Shown piece after piece: positions 47,281 through 55,894 of a stretch of 64,000 nucleotides of DNA; position 1 is the first letter of the stretch, and every line of letters begins with the position of its first letter. A program made the position numbers and the translations under genes. This DNA is from BOG-994 sp049514215 (GTDB taxonomy: Bacteria; Pseudomonadota; Gammaproteobacteria; Burkholderiales; Burkholderiaceae_D): NCBI GenBank assembly GCA_049514215.1, contig JBEKVI010000001.1:144531-208530 (forward strand), written 5' to 3'. The notes under the pieces are model-generated. The model searched no databases, had not been told where the DNA came from, and worked only from the letters and a program-made list of their open reading frames with translations.

Positions 47281-48534
47281 ATGAAACGTAGAACCGCTCT
47301 TAAACATATCGCGCTTACGGGGAGTGCACTTGCGACCTCAGGCTGGCTACCCGCGGCCAAGGCGGCAGACACGATCAAGGTAGGCATTTTGCATTCGCTC
47401 TCGGGAACCATGGCGATCTCCGAGACATCGCTCAAAAACGTTGCGTTGATGACCATCGATGAGATCAACGCGGGTGGCGGGGTGCTGGGCAAGCAGCTTG
47501 AGCCGGTCGTGGTTGACCCGGCTTCGAACTGGCCGCTGTTTGCTGAAAAGGCGCGCGGTCTGCTAAGCCAGGACAAAGTGGCCGTCGTCTTCGGCTGCTG
47601 GACCTCGGTTTCGCGCAAGTCGGTTCTGCCGGTGTTCAAGGAACTCAACGGTCTGCTCTTCTATCCCGTTCAATACGAAGGCGAAGAACTCGAGCACAAC
47701 GTTTTCTACACGGGCGCTGCTCCCAATCAGCAAGCCATTCCTGCCGTCGAATACTTGATGAGCAAAGAAGGGGGCGGAGCCAAACAGTTCGTCCTTCTGG
47801 GTACCGACTATGTTTATCCACGCACGACTAACAAGATCCTGCGCGCATTCCTGAACAAGAATGGGGTGACGGACGCCCAGATTCAGGAGGAGTACACGCC
47901 CTTTGGCCATTCCGATTACCAGACGATTGTGGCCAACATCAAGAAATTTGCCGCTGGTGGCAAGACCGCCGTGGTCTCGACCATCAACGGTGACTCCAAC
48001 GTGCCCTTCTACAAGGAATTGGGTAACGCGGGACTAAAGGCTACCGACGTGCCCGTGGTCGCGTTCTCGGTCGGCGAGGAAGAACTGCGTGGCGTCGATA
48101 CCAAGCCGCTCGTGGGTCACCTTGCGGCATGGAACTATTTCGAGTCGATCAAAAATCCTGTCAACGCGGCCTTCATCAAGTCCTACAAGGACTACGCCAA
48201 GGCGAAGAACCTGCCCAATGCCGATACTGTCGTGACCAACGACCCGATGGAAGCGACCTACATCGGAATTCACATGTGGAAGCAGGCCGTGGAAAAGGCC
48301 AAGTCCACGGATGTGGAAAAGGTCATCGCGGCGGTGGGTGGTCAGACGTTCAAGGCGCCCGATGGGTTCACCATCGAGATGGACAAGACCAACCATCACC
48401 TGCACAAGCCCGTATTCATCGGCGAAATCCAGGCGGACGGCCAGTTCAAGATCGTCTGGAAAACACCGCAGCCGGTGCGTGCCCAGCCCTGGAGCCCATT
48501 CGTTCCTGGTAATGAGGGCAAGCAGAACATCTGA
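47281..48534 (+). CDS. urtA: Urea ABC transporter, substrate-binding protein
   Basis: A 417-residue periplasmic binding protein of the branched-chain amino acid type, specific for urea by gene context and similarity. The N-terminal KRRTALKHIALTGS looks like a twin-arginine signal, with cleavage near AKAADT. Mature segments are VGILHSLSGTMAISETSLKN and VFGCWTSVSRKSVLPVFKE, plus LLFYPVQYEGEE, which are typical of UrtA. It is first in urtABCDE, with AAGGAGTTCAA before the ATG, and is followed by a stable hairpin. Confidence 0.95.
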   Translation: MKRRTALKHIALTGSALATSGWLPAAKAADTIKVGILHSLSGTMAISETSLKNVALMTIDEINAGGGVLGKQLEPVVVDPASNWPLFAEKARGLLSQDKVAVVFGCWTSVSRKSVLPVFKELNGLLFYPVQYEGEELEHNVFYTGAAPNQQAIPAVEYLMSKEGGGAKQFVLLGTDYVYPRTTNKILRAFLNKNGVTDAQIQEEYTPFGHSDYQTIVANIKKFAAGGKTAVVSTINGDSNVPFYKELGNAGLKATDVPVVAFSVGEEELRGVDTKPLVGHLAAWNYFESIKNPVNAAFIKSYKDYAKAKNLPNADTVVTNDPMEATYIGIHMWKQAVEKAKSTDVEKVIAAVGGQTFKAPDGFTIEMDKTNHHLHKPVFIGEIQADGQFKIVWKTPQPVRAQPWSPFVPGNEGKQNI

Positions 48535-48550
48535 GTCCGACTGAGGATGA

Positions 48551-48580
48551 CGGGTTTGCCGCGATACCGCGGCAAACCCG
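48551..48580 (+). other. Strong intercistronic hairpin between urtA and urtB
   Basis: A perfect 13-bp stem: CGGGTTTGCCGCG at 48551-48563 and CGCGGCAAACCCG at 48568-48580, with loop ATAC. No T run follows. It lies after the binding-protein gene, where such hairpins often protect upstream mRNA and give more binding protein than permease. Confidence 0.75.
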
Positions 48581-48626
48581 AGTCGTACCTGGGCCCGCTT
48601 CGCCCGGAACTGCAATTTTTGAACTT

Positions 48627-50279
48627 GTGATGCCCTTGAACGACTGTCTACGTGCGTCCCGCCTGTTCGCGGCAGCGCTTGTGCTGTGTGGACTTTGGCT
48701 TGCTTTGTACTCGGCAACGACGTACGGCGCCGAGGCGAATCTCAATGGAGATCTCCTAAAGCCACTCGCTGGGGATGATTTTGACGCAAAAGTCGAGACC
48801 ATCCGCAAGCTCGGCACCCTCGCTAGTCCAGAAGCGTTCGCGATCCTAAACGCGATGAATGAAGACAAGCTGCAGGCCACGTCCACGGGGCGACTTCTGA
48901 TTGTCGATGATTCAGGTAAAGCGAAAGATCCGGTCACCGGGGAGGTGCTCGATCCTCCGGACGGAACCGATTCCATCATCATCAATAATCCCCTGCGCAG
49001 CGAGATCGAGCGTGCGCTGGCGGGACTGCGCCTGTTCGCGAAAGACCCCCAAGTTCGCAGCGCGGCTGCCGACGAGATTCAGCAGAATCCGAGCCCCGGA
49101 CAGCGACCCTTGCTGGAACGAGCGCTCAGCCAGGAGCAGGATCCGAATATCAAAGCCAAGCTCGCGCTGGCGATTGCAACCGTCGATCTGAAAAATCCCG
49201 ACGCCAAAATCCGCATGCAGGCGGTGCGCACGCTGGCTGACACAACCAATGCCTCGTTGCGACCCGTGTTGGCCGCGCTTTTGGTCAAAGGGCCGGACGG
49301 AAACTACCCGGAGCCCGACGCCGACGTGCGTAGCGCGCTCGAGGATACCTTGCACAAGATCGACCGGCGCCTGGCTCTCATGGAGTGGGTCGGCAACCTG
49401 TTCTACGGAGCAAGCCTGGCCAGCGTCCTGCTACTCGCGGCCTTGGGGCTTGCCATCACGTTCGGCCTCATGGGCATCATCAACATGGCCCACGGCGAGC
49501 TTCTCATGATCGGAGCGTACGCCACTTATGTCGTACAGCTGGGCTTTCGACGCTTTCTGCCAGCATGGATTGACTGGTATGTGATTGCGGCCATACCGGT
49601 CGCGTTCGCGGTCGCCGCCTTGGTCGGAATGATCCTTGAGCGCAGCGTCATCCGCTGGCTCTACGGGCGACCCCTCGAGACGCTCCTGGCCACCTGGGGG
49701 ATCAGCCTCATCCTGCAACAAGCCGTGCGCTCGCTGTTCGGCGCGCAAAACGTCGAGGTTGGCAATCCGAGCTGGATGAGCGGCGGCTTCACCGTGTTAG
49801 GTGGGCTGGTGCTCGAATACAACCGGCTCGTCATCATTACTTTCGCACTGTTGGTTGTCTTTCTCGTCTGGCTCCTTCTGAATCGCACCCGTCTTGGGCT
49901 GTTCGTCCGCGCGGTCACCCAGAATCGCCGAATGGCCGATTGCGTCGGCGTTCCCACGGGGCGAGTCGACATGCTCACTTTCGGGCTGGGCTCCGGCATC
50001 GCCGGCCTAGGCGGCGTGGCACTTTCGCAACTGGGCAATGTTGGCCCGGATCTGGGTCAGAGCTTCATCGTGGACTCGTTCATGGTGGTGGTGCTAGGCG
50101 GCGTTGGTCAACTCGCAGGGACGATCATCGCTTCGCTGGGCTTAGGCGAGATCAGCAAGTTCCTGGAACCCTCGGCAGGCCCGGTCATGGCGAAGATCAT
50201 GATTCTGGTGCTCATCGTGTTGTTCATCCAGAAGCGGCCTCAGGGTCTCTTCGCGCTCAAGGGTCGAAGCGTCGAATGA
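48627..50279 (+). CDS. urtB: Urea ABC transporter, permease subunit UrtB
   Basis: A 550-residue protein with an exported, HEAT-like N-terminal domain (about 35-245), following a signal or anchor (LRASRLFAAALVLCGLWLALYS). The LivH-like permease domain (about 250-545) has ALGLAITFGLMGIINMAHGELLMIGAY and FGLGSGIAGLGGVALSQLGNVGP in pieces. This long N-terminus is typical of UrtB. The urtC start overlaps its stop (ATGA). Confidence 0.93.
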   Translation: MMPLNDCLRASRLFAAALVLCGLWLALYSATTYGAEANLNGDLLKPLAGDDFDAKVETIRKLGTLASPEAFAILNAMNEDKLQATSTGRLLIVDDSGKAKDPVTGEVLDPPDGTDSIIINNPLRSEIERALAGLRLFAKDPQVRSAAADEIQQNPSPGQRPLLERALSQEQDPNIKAKLALAIATVDLKNPDAKIRMQAVRTLADTTNASLRPVLAALLVKGPDGNYPEPDADVRSALEDTLHKIDRRLALMEWVGNLFYGASLASVLLLAALGLAITFGLMGIINMAHGELLMIGAYATYVVQLGFRRFLPAWIDWYVIAAIPVAFAVAALVGMILERSVIRWLYGRPLETLLATWGISLILQQAVRSLFGAQNVEVGNPSWMSGGFTVLGGLVLEYNRLVIITFALLVVFLVWLLLNRTRLGLFVRAVTQNRRMADCVGVPTGRVDMLTFGLGSGIAGLGGVALSQLGNVGPDLGQSFIVDSFMVVVLGGVGQLAGTIIASLGLGEISKFLEPSAGPVMAKIMILVLIVLFIQKRPQGLFALKGRSVE

Positions 50280-51415
50280 GTGCGACCATCCTTTCGGATC
50301 GCCCGCGGCTGTTTTCGCGCTCCGCGTGGATCGCGCTCGTCGTCGCCACGCTCGTGCTCGCGGCAGTGCCGGTGCTCAATATCGCTTTTCCGGACGGCAG
50401 CGCACTGCACGTTTCGAGTTACGTCGTGGCACTGCTTGGAAAGTTCATGTGCTATGCGATCGCGGCCTTGGCACTCGATCTGGTTTGGGGCTACACCGGC
50501 ATCCTGTCGCTGGGCCACGGGCTCTTCTTCGCATTGGGCGGATACGCGCACGGAATGTACTTGATGCGTGCGATCGGACACGACGGGGTCTATCAAAGCG
50601 ACTTGCCCGATTTCATGGTATTTCTGAACTGGAAGGCCTATCCGTGGTATTGGACCTTTAGCGAGCACGTTGTCTACTGCTGGGCGCTTGCGCTCATCGT
50701 GCCCGGGATCCTCGCGTTCGTATTCGGCTTTTTTGCTTTTCGCTCGCGCATCAAGGGGGTCTACTTTTCGATCATCACGCAGGCTCTGACGTTTGCCGCG
50801 ATGCTCCTGTTCTTTCGGAACAATACGGGTTTTGGAGGCAACAACGGCTTCACCGATTTCAAGCGCATCCTCGGATTTACGATCACTGCTCCCGGGACCA
50901 AGGCGGCTTTATATCTCGTGACTTTGGCTGTCCTTTTCGGCAGCCTCGCCCTGGGTCGCGCCATAACCCAATCCAAGCTCGGACGCGTTCTCACCGGCAT
51001 TAGGGATGCGGAGAGCCGACTCATGTTCGTGGGCTACGACCCGCTCTGGTTCAAGCTATTCATTTGGACGTTGTCGGCGGTGCTTTGCGGAATTGCCGGC
51101 GCCCTCTATGTGCCGCAGGTCGGCATTATTAATCCGGGTGAGATGTCTCCCGCGAATTCCATCGAAATGGTGATCTGGGTCGCAACCGGCGGTCGCGGCA
51201 CGCTCATCGGCCCGATCCTAGGAGCGGGAGTCGTCAATTTTCTAAAGACCTTGTTCACAAGCGCCTTCCCCGAGTTCTGGCTTTATTTGCTCGGGCTAAT
51301 CTTTGTGCTTGTGACCCTCTTTCTGCCGCAGGGAATCGTGGGTCTGGCACGCCAGATCTATGCGGCCCGACGCGGGTCGGAAAGACGGCGCGCGCTCGTG
51401 GCAAAGAGGGCATGA
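50276..51415 (+). CDS. urtC: Urea ABC transporter, permease subunit UrtC
   Basis: A 379-residue LivM-like permease with about ten helices. It includes LDLVWGYTGILSLGHGLFFALGGY and YFSIITQALTFAAMLLFFRN, and the EAA-like loop GRVLTGIRDAESRLMFVGYD. The ATG is shared with the urtB stop; longer in-frame reading upstream would lie inside urtB and is not used. urtD overlaps the 3' end. Confidence 0.93.
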   Translation: MSATILSDRPRLFSRSAWIALVVATLVLAAVPVLNIAFPDGSALHVSSYVVALLGKFMCYAIAALALDLVWGYTGILSLGHGLFFALGGYAHGMYLMRAIGHDGVYQSDLPDFMVFLNWKAYPWYWTFSEHVVYCWALALIVPGILAFVFGFFAFRSRIKGVYFSIITQALTFAAMLLFFRNNTGFGGNNGFTDFKRILGFTITAPGTKAALYLVTLAVLFGSLALGRAITQSKLGRVLTGIRDAESRLMFVGYDPLWFKLFIWTLSAVLCGIAGALYVPQVGIINPGEMSPANSIEMVIWVATGGRGTLIGPILGAGVVNFLKTLFTSAFPEFWLYLLGLIFVLVTLFLPQGIVGLARQIYAARRGSERRRALVAKRA

Positions 51416-52308
51416 TGAACGCGCAAAGCGGCTCTACCGAGACGGGATCGAATGGCTCGGCATCGCATCGTCCCGTGACCGAGATCGACGACAGCGCGTT
51501 ACAGGACGGCGGCGCAGGGACAGCGGCTTATTCGCACCTCAACACGGAAGAAGTCGATACCCGGCATGGGGCGATTCTTTATCTTGACGAGATCACCGTC
51601 AGCTTCGATGGCTTTAAGGCGCTCAACAAGCTGACCCTGGATATTGGTGTTGGTGAATTGCGCTGCATCATCGGGCCCAATGGCGCGGGCAAGACCACCA
51701 TGATGGACGTCATCACCGGTAAGACGCGCCCGGATAGCGGCTCGGCCTTCTTCGGACAGAACATCGATCTGACGCGTCTGAGTGAACCCGCTATCGCTCA
51801 CGCGGGGATCGGGCGGAAGTTTCAACGCCCGACGGTATTCGAAAACCATACGGTATTCGAGAATCTCGAATTGGCCATGAAAACCGACAAGCGCGTGCGC
51901 CCCACGCTGTTTGCGCGGCTTTCCGGCGCGCAACGAGATGCGATCGATTCGACCCTTACGCTGATCCGCCTGACCGACGAGGTCTATCGCAAGGCGGGTC
52001 TGTTGTCGCACGGCCAAAAGCAGTGGCTCGAGATCGGTATGCTGCTCATTCAGGAGCCCAAACTCTTGCTCCTGGATGAGCCCGTCGCCGGCATGACCGA
52101 CGCCGAGACCGAACGAACGGGAGAGCTTCTGAACGAATTGCGTGGATTGCACTCGCTTGTGGTCGTCGAACACGACATGGAGTTTGTGGCCGGGATTGCC
52201 GTGGGCAGCAAGGTGACCGTGCTTCACGAAGGTTCGGTGCTTGCCGAGGGCAGCATGGACCAGGTGCAATCGGATCCGCGCGTCATCGAAGTGTACTTGG
52301 GGCGTTGA
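51412..52308 (+). CDS. urtD: Urea ABC transporter, ATPase subunit UrtD
   Basis: A 298-residue ABC ATPase. Walker A is GPNGAGKTT, the signature is LSHGQKQWLEIG (the family's variant), Walker B is LLLLDEPVAG, and the switch His lies in VVVEHDMEFV. About 50 residues at the N-terminus are an extra, low-complexity extension (TETGSNGSASH) before the ATPase core begins at ILYLDEITVSFDGF. It overlaps urtC by four bases. Confidence 0.94.
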   Translation: MMNAQSGSTETGSNGSASHRPVTEIDDSALQDGGAGTAAYSHLNTEEVDTRHGAILYLDEITVSFDGFKALNKLTLDIGVGELRCIIGPNGAGKTTMMDVITGKTRPDSGSAFFGQNIDLTRLSEPAIAHAGIGRKFQRPTVFENHTVFENLELAMKTDKRVRPTLFARLSGAQRDAIDSTLTLIRLTDEVYRKAGLLSHGQKQWLEIGMLLIQEPKLLLLDEPVAGMTDAETERTGELLNELRGLHSLVVVEHDMEFVAGIAVGSKVTVLHEGSVLAEGSMDQVQSDPRVIEVYLGR

Positions 52309-52309
52309 A

Positions 52310-53008
52310 ATGATGACCGTGGAAGGATTGAATCAATACTATGGCGGAAGCCACACCCTCAGAGGCATTTCGCTGACGGTCGAGAAGGGTCGGTGCACCG
52401 CGCTTTTGGGTCGTAATGGGGTTGGCAAGACAACACTTTTGCGCTGTCTCATGGGAGTACTCCCCGTGGCAAGCGGTACCGTGCATTTCGAGGGTAGCGA
52501 TATCACGCGGCGCTCGCCCCATGAACGCGCCGCGATGGGTCTGGCCTATGTCCCCCAGGGACGGGAGATCTTCGCCCGACTGACCGTCGAGGAAAATATC
52601 TGGATGGGGATGGCGACCAAACCGGGACGGGACGCGCGTCGCATCAAAGGAGAGGTTTTCGAGCTTTTCCCGGTGCTGAAGGAAATGCTCGGACGCAGGG
52701 GTGGAGACCTCTCCGGAGGTCAGCAGCAGCAGCTCGCGATCGCACGGGCGCTGGTGGCCGAACCAAAGCTCATCATCCTCGACGAGCCGACAGAAGGCAT
52801 CCAACCGTCAATCATCAAAGACATTGAGCGTGTTATCCGGCTCTTGCGCGAACGCGGGGACATCGCCATCTTGCTGTGCGAACAATATTTCGATTTCGCG
52901 CGCGCGCTGGCCGACCGCTTCGTGGTGCTCTCGAGGGGCGAGGTTGTGGCCAAAGGCGGACAGGAAGAGATGGATAGCGAGGAAGTCCGACGCCACCTCG
53001 CGGTCTAG
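52310..53008 (+). CDS. urtE: Urea ABC transporter, ATPase subunit UrtE
   Basis: The second ABC ATPase, 232 residues. Walker A is GRNGVGKTT, the signature is LSGGQQQQLAIARAL, Walker B is LIILDEPTEGIQPS and the switch region is ILLCEQYFDFA. ATG 52310 begins one base after the urtD stop; earlier in-frame codons lie inside urtD. It ends the operon; the convergent EamA gene ends seven bases later. Confidence 0.94.
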   Translation: MMTVEGLNQYYGGSHTLRGISLTVEKGRCTALLGRNGVGKTTLLRCLMGVLPVASGTVHFEGSDITRRSPHERAAMGLAYVPQGREIFARLTVEENIWMGMATKPGRDARRIKGEVFELFPVLKEMLGRRGGDLSGGQQQQLAIARALVAEPKLIILDEPTEGIQPSIIKDIERVIRLLRERGDIAILLCEQYFDFARALADRFVVLSRGEVVAKGGQEEMDSEEVRRHLAV

Positions 53009-53015
53009 CCGTTTT

Positions 53016-53450
53016 TTACGCCAAGGCCAGCACGATCGAGCCGGCAACGATGAGCGCAGCCCCGGCCAGCGCCTTTAAACTGATCGATTCCCCAAGTACC
53101 ACGATGCCCAGCAAGATCGCAAAGGCGACCGAGAGTTTGTCGATCGGAGCAACGCGGGACACCGGACCCAGCTGGAGTGCCCGGTAGTAGCACAACCATG
53201 AAAGTCCGGTGGCGATTCCTGAGAGAGTCAAAAAAAACCAGGTGATGCCCGCGATCGCGTTGGGCCTTTGCCATTCGCCTCGCCAGGCGACGATGCCTGC
53301 TGCCAGAGCCAAGATCACCACTGTGCGAATGAGTGTGGCGAGATTCGAGTTGACCCCCGCGACACCGATCTTCCCAAGAAGGGCCGTAAGCCCTGCAAAA
53401 AAGGCGGACCCCAGGGCCCAAGCTTCCCAGCGCGTTGTCCAGTTCATCAC
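53016..53450 (-). CDS. Single-domain EamA/DMT family membrane protein
   Basis: A 144-residue inner-membrane protein with five predicted helices, equal to one EamA repeat. Family features are the N-terminal WALGSAFFAGLTALLGKIGV and the C-terminal PVSRVAPIDKLSVAFAILLGIVVLGESIS. Short EamA proteins of this size are known and probably work as dimers, so it is not necessarily truncated. The substrate is unknown. Confidence 0.85.
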   Translation of the reverse strand: MMNWTTRWEAWALGSAFFAGLTALLGKIGVAGVNSNLATLIRTVVILALAAGIVAWRGEWQRPNAIAGITWFFLTLSGIATGLSWLCYYRALQLGPVSRVAPIDKLSVAFAILLGIVVLGESISLKALAGAALIVAGSIVLALA

Positions 53451-53630
53451 TTCCTCGAAATCAGTAAGGTCGGCGAGGTAGCATGATAGGTCGCATCCGC
53501 ATGGGATGCGAAAGGCATGCGCCGCCGAGCATAAGTCCCGCTTCTCGCGGGTTTACGCAATCGGCTACCCCTAATGGGCCGGGTGACGCACGAAACATTG
53601 CGTGAAATGACCAAGACAGAGTGCGATTCG

Positions 53631-53660
53631 CAATCGATTGTCGCGACCCCCAACTATAAT
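53631..53660 (+). promoter_or_regulatory. Palindrome and -10 element before hppD
   Basis: CAATCGATTG at 53631-53640 is a perfect 10-bp palindrome, followed by TCGCGA. TATAAT at 53655-53660 is a perfect -10, so transcription should start near 53667. This supports ATG 53697 as the start of hppD rather than an upstream codon. The palindrome could bind a regulator of aromatic amino acid breakdown. Confidence 0.45.
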
Positions 53661-53696
53661 GAGCCATTCGACGAGGACTGTTCTGGAGAGCGCAGC

Positions 53697-54800
53697 ATGG
53701 ACACTGAACACTGGGAAAATCCGATGGGTACGGCGGGGTTCGAGTTCATCGAGTACGCTGCCCCGGACCCGGCCGCGATGGGCAGCCTGTTTGAGCGTAT
53801 GGGATTTCAGGCCATCGCGCGCCATCGGCACAAAAACGTCACCCTGTATCGCCAGGGGGAAATCAACTTCATCATCAATGCAGAACCGGATTCGTTCGCG
53901 CAACGCTTCGCGCGCCACCATGGCCCGTCCATCTGCGCGATCGCATTTCGGGTTCAAGATGCGGCGCAGGCTTATCAACGCGCGCTGTCTTTGGGCGCAT
54001 GGGGATTTGCGAACCAGGCCGGACCTGGAGAGCTCAATATCCCGGCGATCAAGGGGATCGGGGATTCGCTCATATATCTGGTCGACCGCTGGCGTGGAAA
54101 AAACGGGGCCAGCGACGGGGACATCGGCAATATTAGCTTTTTCGATGTCGATTTCGAACCGTTACCCGGGGCCACGTTAAAGCCGCAAGGAAATGGCCTG
54201 ACCTACATTGACCATTTGACCCATAACGTCCACCGCGGACGAATGACGGAGTGGTCGGACTTCTATGAGCGCTTTTTCAACTTTCGGGAAATCCGCTACT
54301 TCGACATCGAGGGACAGGTCACGGGCGTGAAATCAAAGGCCATGACTTCGCCATGCGGGATGATTCGGATTCCGATCAACGAAGAAGGAAACGAAAAAGC
54401 GGGGCAGATCCAGGAGTATCTGGATGCCTACCATGGCGAGGGAATCCAACACATTGCCCTGGGCTCGGCCGATCTGTATCGGACGGTGGATGCCATGCGT
54501 GCCAATCAGATTCACCTACTCGACACAATCGATACCTACTACGAACTGGTCGACAAGCGGATTCCAGGGCATGGTGAACCATTAGCGGAACTACAGCGCC
54601 GCAAGATTCTCGTCGATGGCAAGCCGGGTCAGCTCTTGCTGCAGATCTTCACCGAGAACCAGCTTGGCCCGATCTTTTTCGAATTCATTCAAAGAAAGGG
54701 TGACCAAGGTTTCGGTGAAGGTAATTTCAAGGCACTGTTTGAATCGATCGAACTCGATCAGATGCGCCGCGGCGTACTCAAGTCCGGCACCCCGGCTTGA
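53697..54800 (+). CDS. hppD: 4-hydroxyphenylpyruvate dioxygenase
   Basis: A 367-residue iron enzyme that converts 4-hydroxyphenylpyruvate to homogentisate in tyrosine breakdown. It has two VOC domains; the iron ligands sit in DHLTHNVHRG (His), GIQHIALGSADL (His) and IFFEFIQRKGDQGFGEGN (Glu). The tail KALFESIELDQMRRG is typical. The start has GGAG nine bases upstream. It is followed by phhA, which supplies tyrosine from phenylalanine, so the two act in one pathway. Confidence 0.96.
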   Translation: MDTEHWENPMGTAGFEFIEYAAPDPAAMGSLFERMGFQAIARHRHKNVTLYRQGEINFIINAEPDSFAQRFARHHGPSICAIAFRVQDAAQAYQRALSLGAWGFANQAGPGELNIPAIKGIGDSLIYLVDRWRGKNGASDGDIGNISFFDVDFEPLPGATLKPQGNGLTYIDHLTHNVHRGRMTEWSDFYERFFNFREIRYFDIEGQVTGVKSKAMTSPCGMIRIPINEEGNEKAGQIQEYLDAYHGEGIQHIALGSADLYRTVDAMRANQIHLLDTIDTYYELVDKRIPGHGEPLAELQRRKILVDGKPGQLLLQIFTENQLGPIFFEFIQRKGDQGFGEGNFKALFESIELDQMRRGVLKSGTPA

Positions 54801-54843
54801 ACGGGCCGTGTGCATATCCAATCGCAACTGACCGCCTCCTCCC

Positions 54844-55752
54844 ATGAACCCTCTCTTGCCTGCCACATCCGCTCGTGACGGACTGAACACGGGGGCGGCA
54901 CCGGTCACCTATGGTCAGGGAGAACGGCCACCACGAGGAGACTACGGGCGGGCGCGGGCCGATTACACCTGCAGCCAGGAATGGAAGCGCTACAGCGCAG
55001 CAGAGCATGCGCTCTACGCCCGACTCTATGCTCGCCAGTTTTCTCAGCTTAAAGATTGCGCATGCGACGAATTCGTCACGTCGCTCGCCGCGCTCGATGC
55101 GGCCCAGAAGATTCCGCAGCTCGACGCCGTCTCCGAGAAGCTTTATCGACGGACACGCTGGCAACTCGTCGCCGTGCCTGGGTTGATCCCTGAAGAAGCG
55201 TTCTTCGCGCTTCTGGCTCGGCGGCAATTTCCCGTGACGGAGTGGCTGCGTCGGCCCGAAGAATTTGATTATGTCGTCGAGCCGGATATCTTTCATGATT
55301 TCTTCGGACACGTGCCGCTTTTGTTCAATCCTGTGTTCGCCGACTACATGCAGGCGTATGGAGAAGGCGGGCTGAAAGCGACGAGCTTGACGGCCTGCGA
55401 ATATCTGGCGCGCCTCTATTGGTACACGGTGGAATTTGGTCTTATTCAAACCGAGCGCGGTCTGCGGATCTACGGCGCAGGAATTCTCTCGTCTGGGACC
55501 GAGACGCGCCATAGCCTAACGAGCAGCGCCGCGAATCGGGTCGCATTCAGCCTTGAGCGCATCATGCGAAGCGAGTACCGGATCGACGCGTTCCAGGAAA
55601 CCTACTTCGTGATCGAGTCATTCGAGCAGTTGTTCAGGGCGACGGCCCCGGACTTCACGCCGATCTACGAACGCCTGAAGGATCAAGGGACGCTCTCGCC
55701 GTCTCTGGTCCTGCCTGGAGAGCGCACCTTCGTGCCCAACCCGTCCGCTTAG
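54844..55752 (+). CDS. phhA: Phenylalanine 4-monooxygenase
   Basis: A 302-residue pterin-dependent iron hydroxylase that makes tyrosine from phenylalanine. The iron ligands are the two His in DIFHDFFGHVPLL and Glu in YWYTVEFGLI. The pterin region is VPGLIPEEAFFALLARRQFPV. There is no Shine-Dalgarno before the ATG, so translation may depend on coupling or on hppD mRNA. It lies 43 bases after hppD. The N-terminal ~40 residues are extra and poorly conserved-looking. Confidence 0.95.
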   Translation: MNPLLPATSARDGLNTGAAPVTYGQGERPPRGDYGRARADYTCSQEWKRYSAAEHALYARLYARQFSQLKDCACDEFVTSLAALDAAQKIPQLDAVSEKLYRRTRWQLVAVPGLIPEEAFFALLARRQFPVTEWLRRPEEFDYVVEPDIFHDFFGHVPLLFNPVFADYMQAYGEGGLKATSLTACEYLARLYWYTVEFGLIQTERGLRIYGAGILSSGTETRHSLTSSAANRVAFSLERIMRSEYRIDAFQETYFVIESFEQLFRATAPDFTPIYERLKDQGTLSPSLVLPGERTFVPNPSA

Positions 55753-55894
55753 TCCCTCGCGCGAAGGCCGATGGGCCGCCCGGTTCTCGGTTAAACTCGA
55801 AGCCGCGGTTTTTTTGGCCGAACCCGAGTCGTCGCATCGCCGGCGCGGCGTCGTGATCAAAGCGTCGAACATTGTCTATCGCGAGGGATCCAGC

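Noticed and set aside
53009..53015. Terminator at the end of the urt operon
   Set aside because: A T run is present, but the preceding stem is only three or four pairs.
53016..53450. Truncated EamA transporter pseudogene
   Set aside because: Single-repeat EamA proteins of this length with complete ends are known, and the frame is intact.
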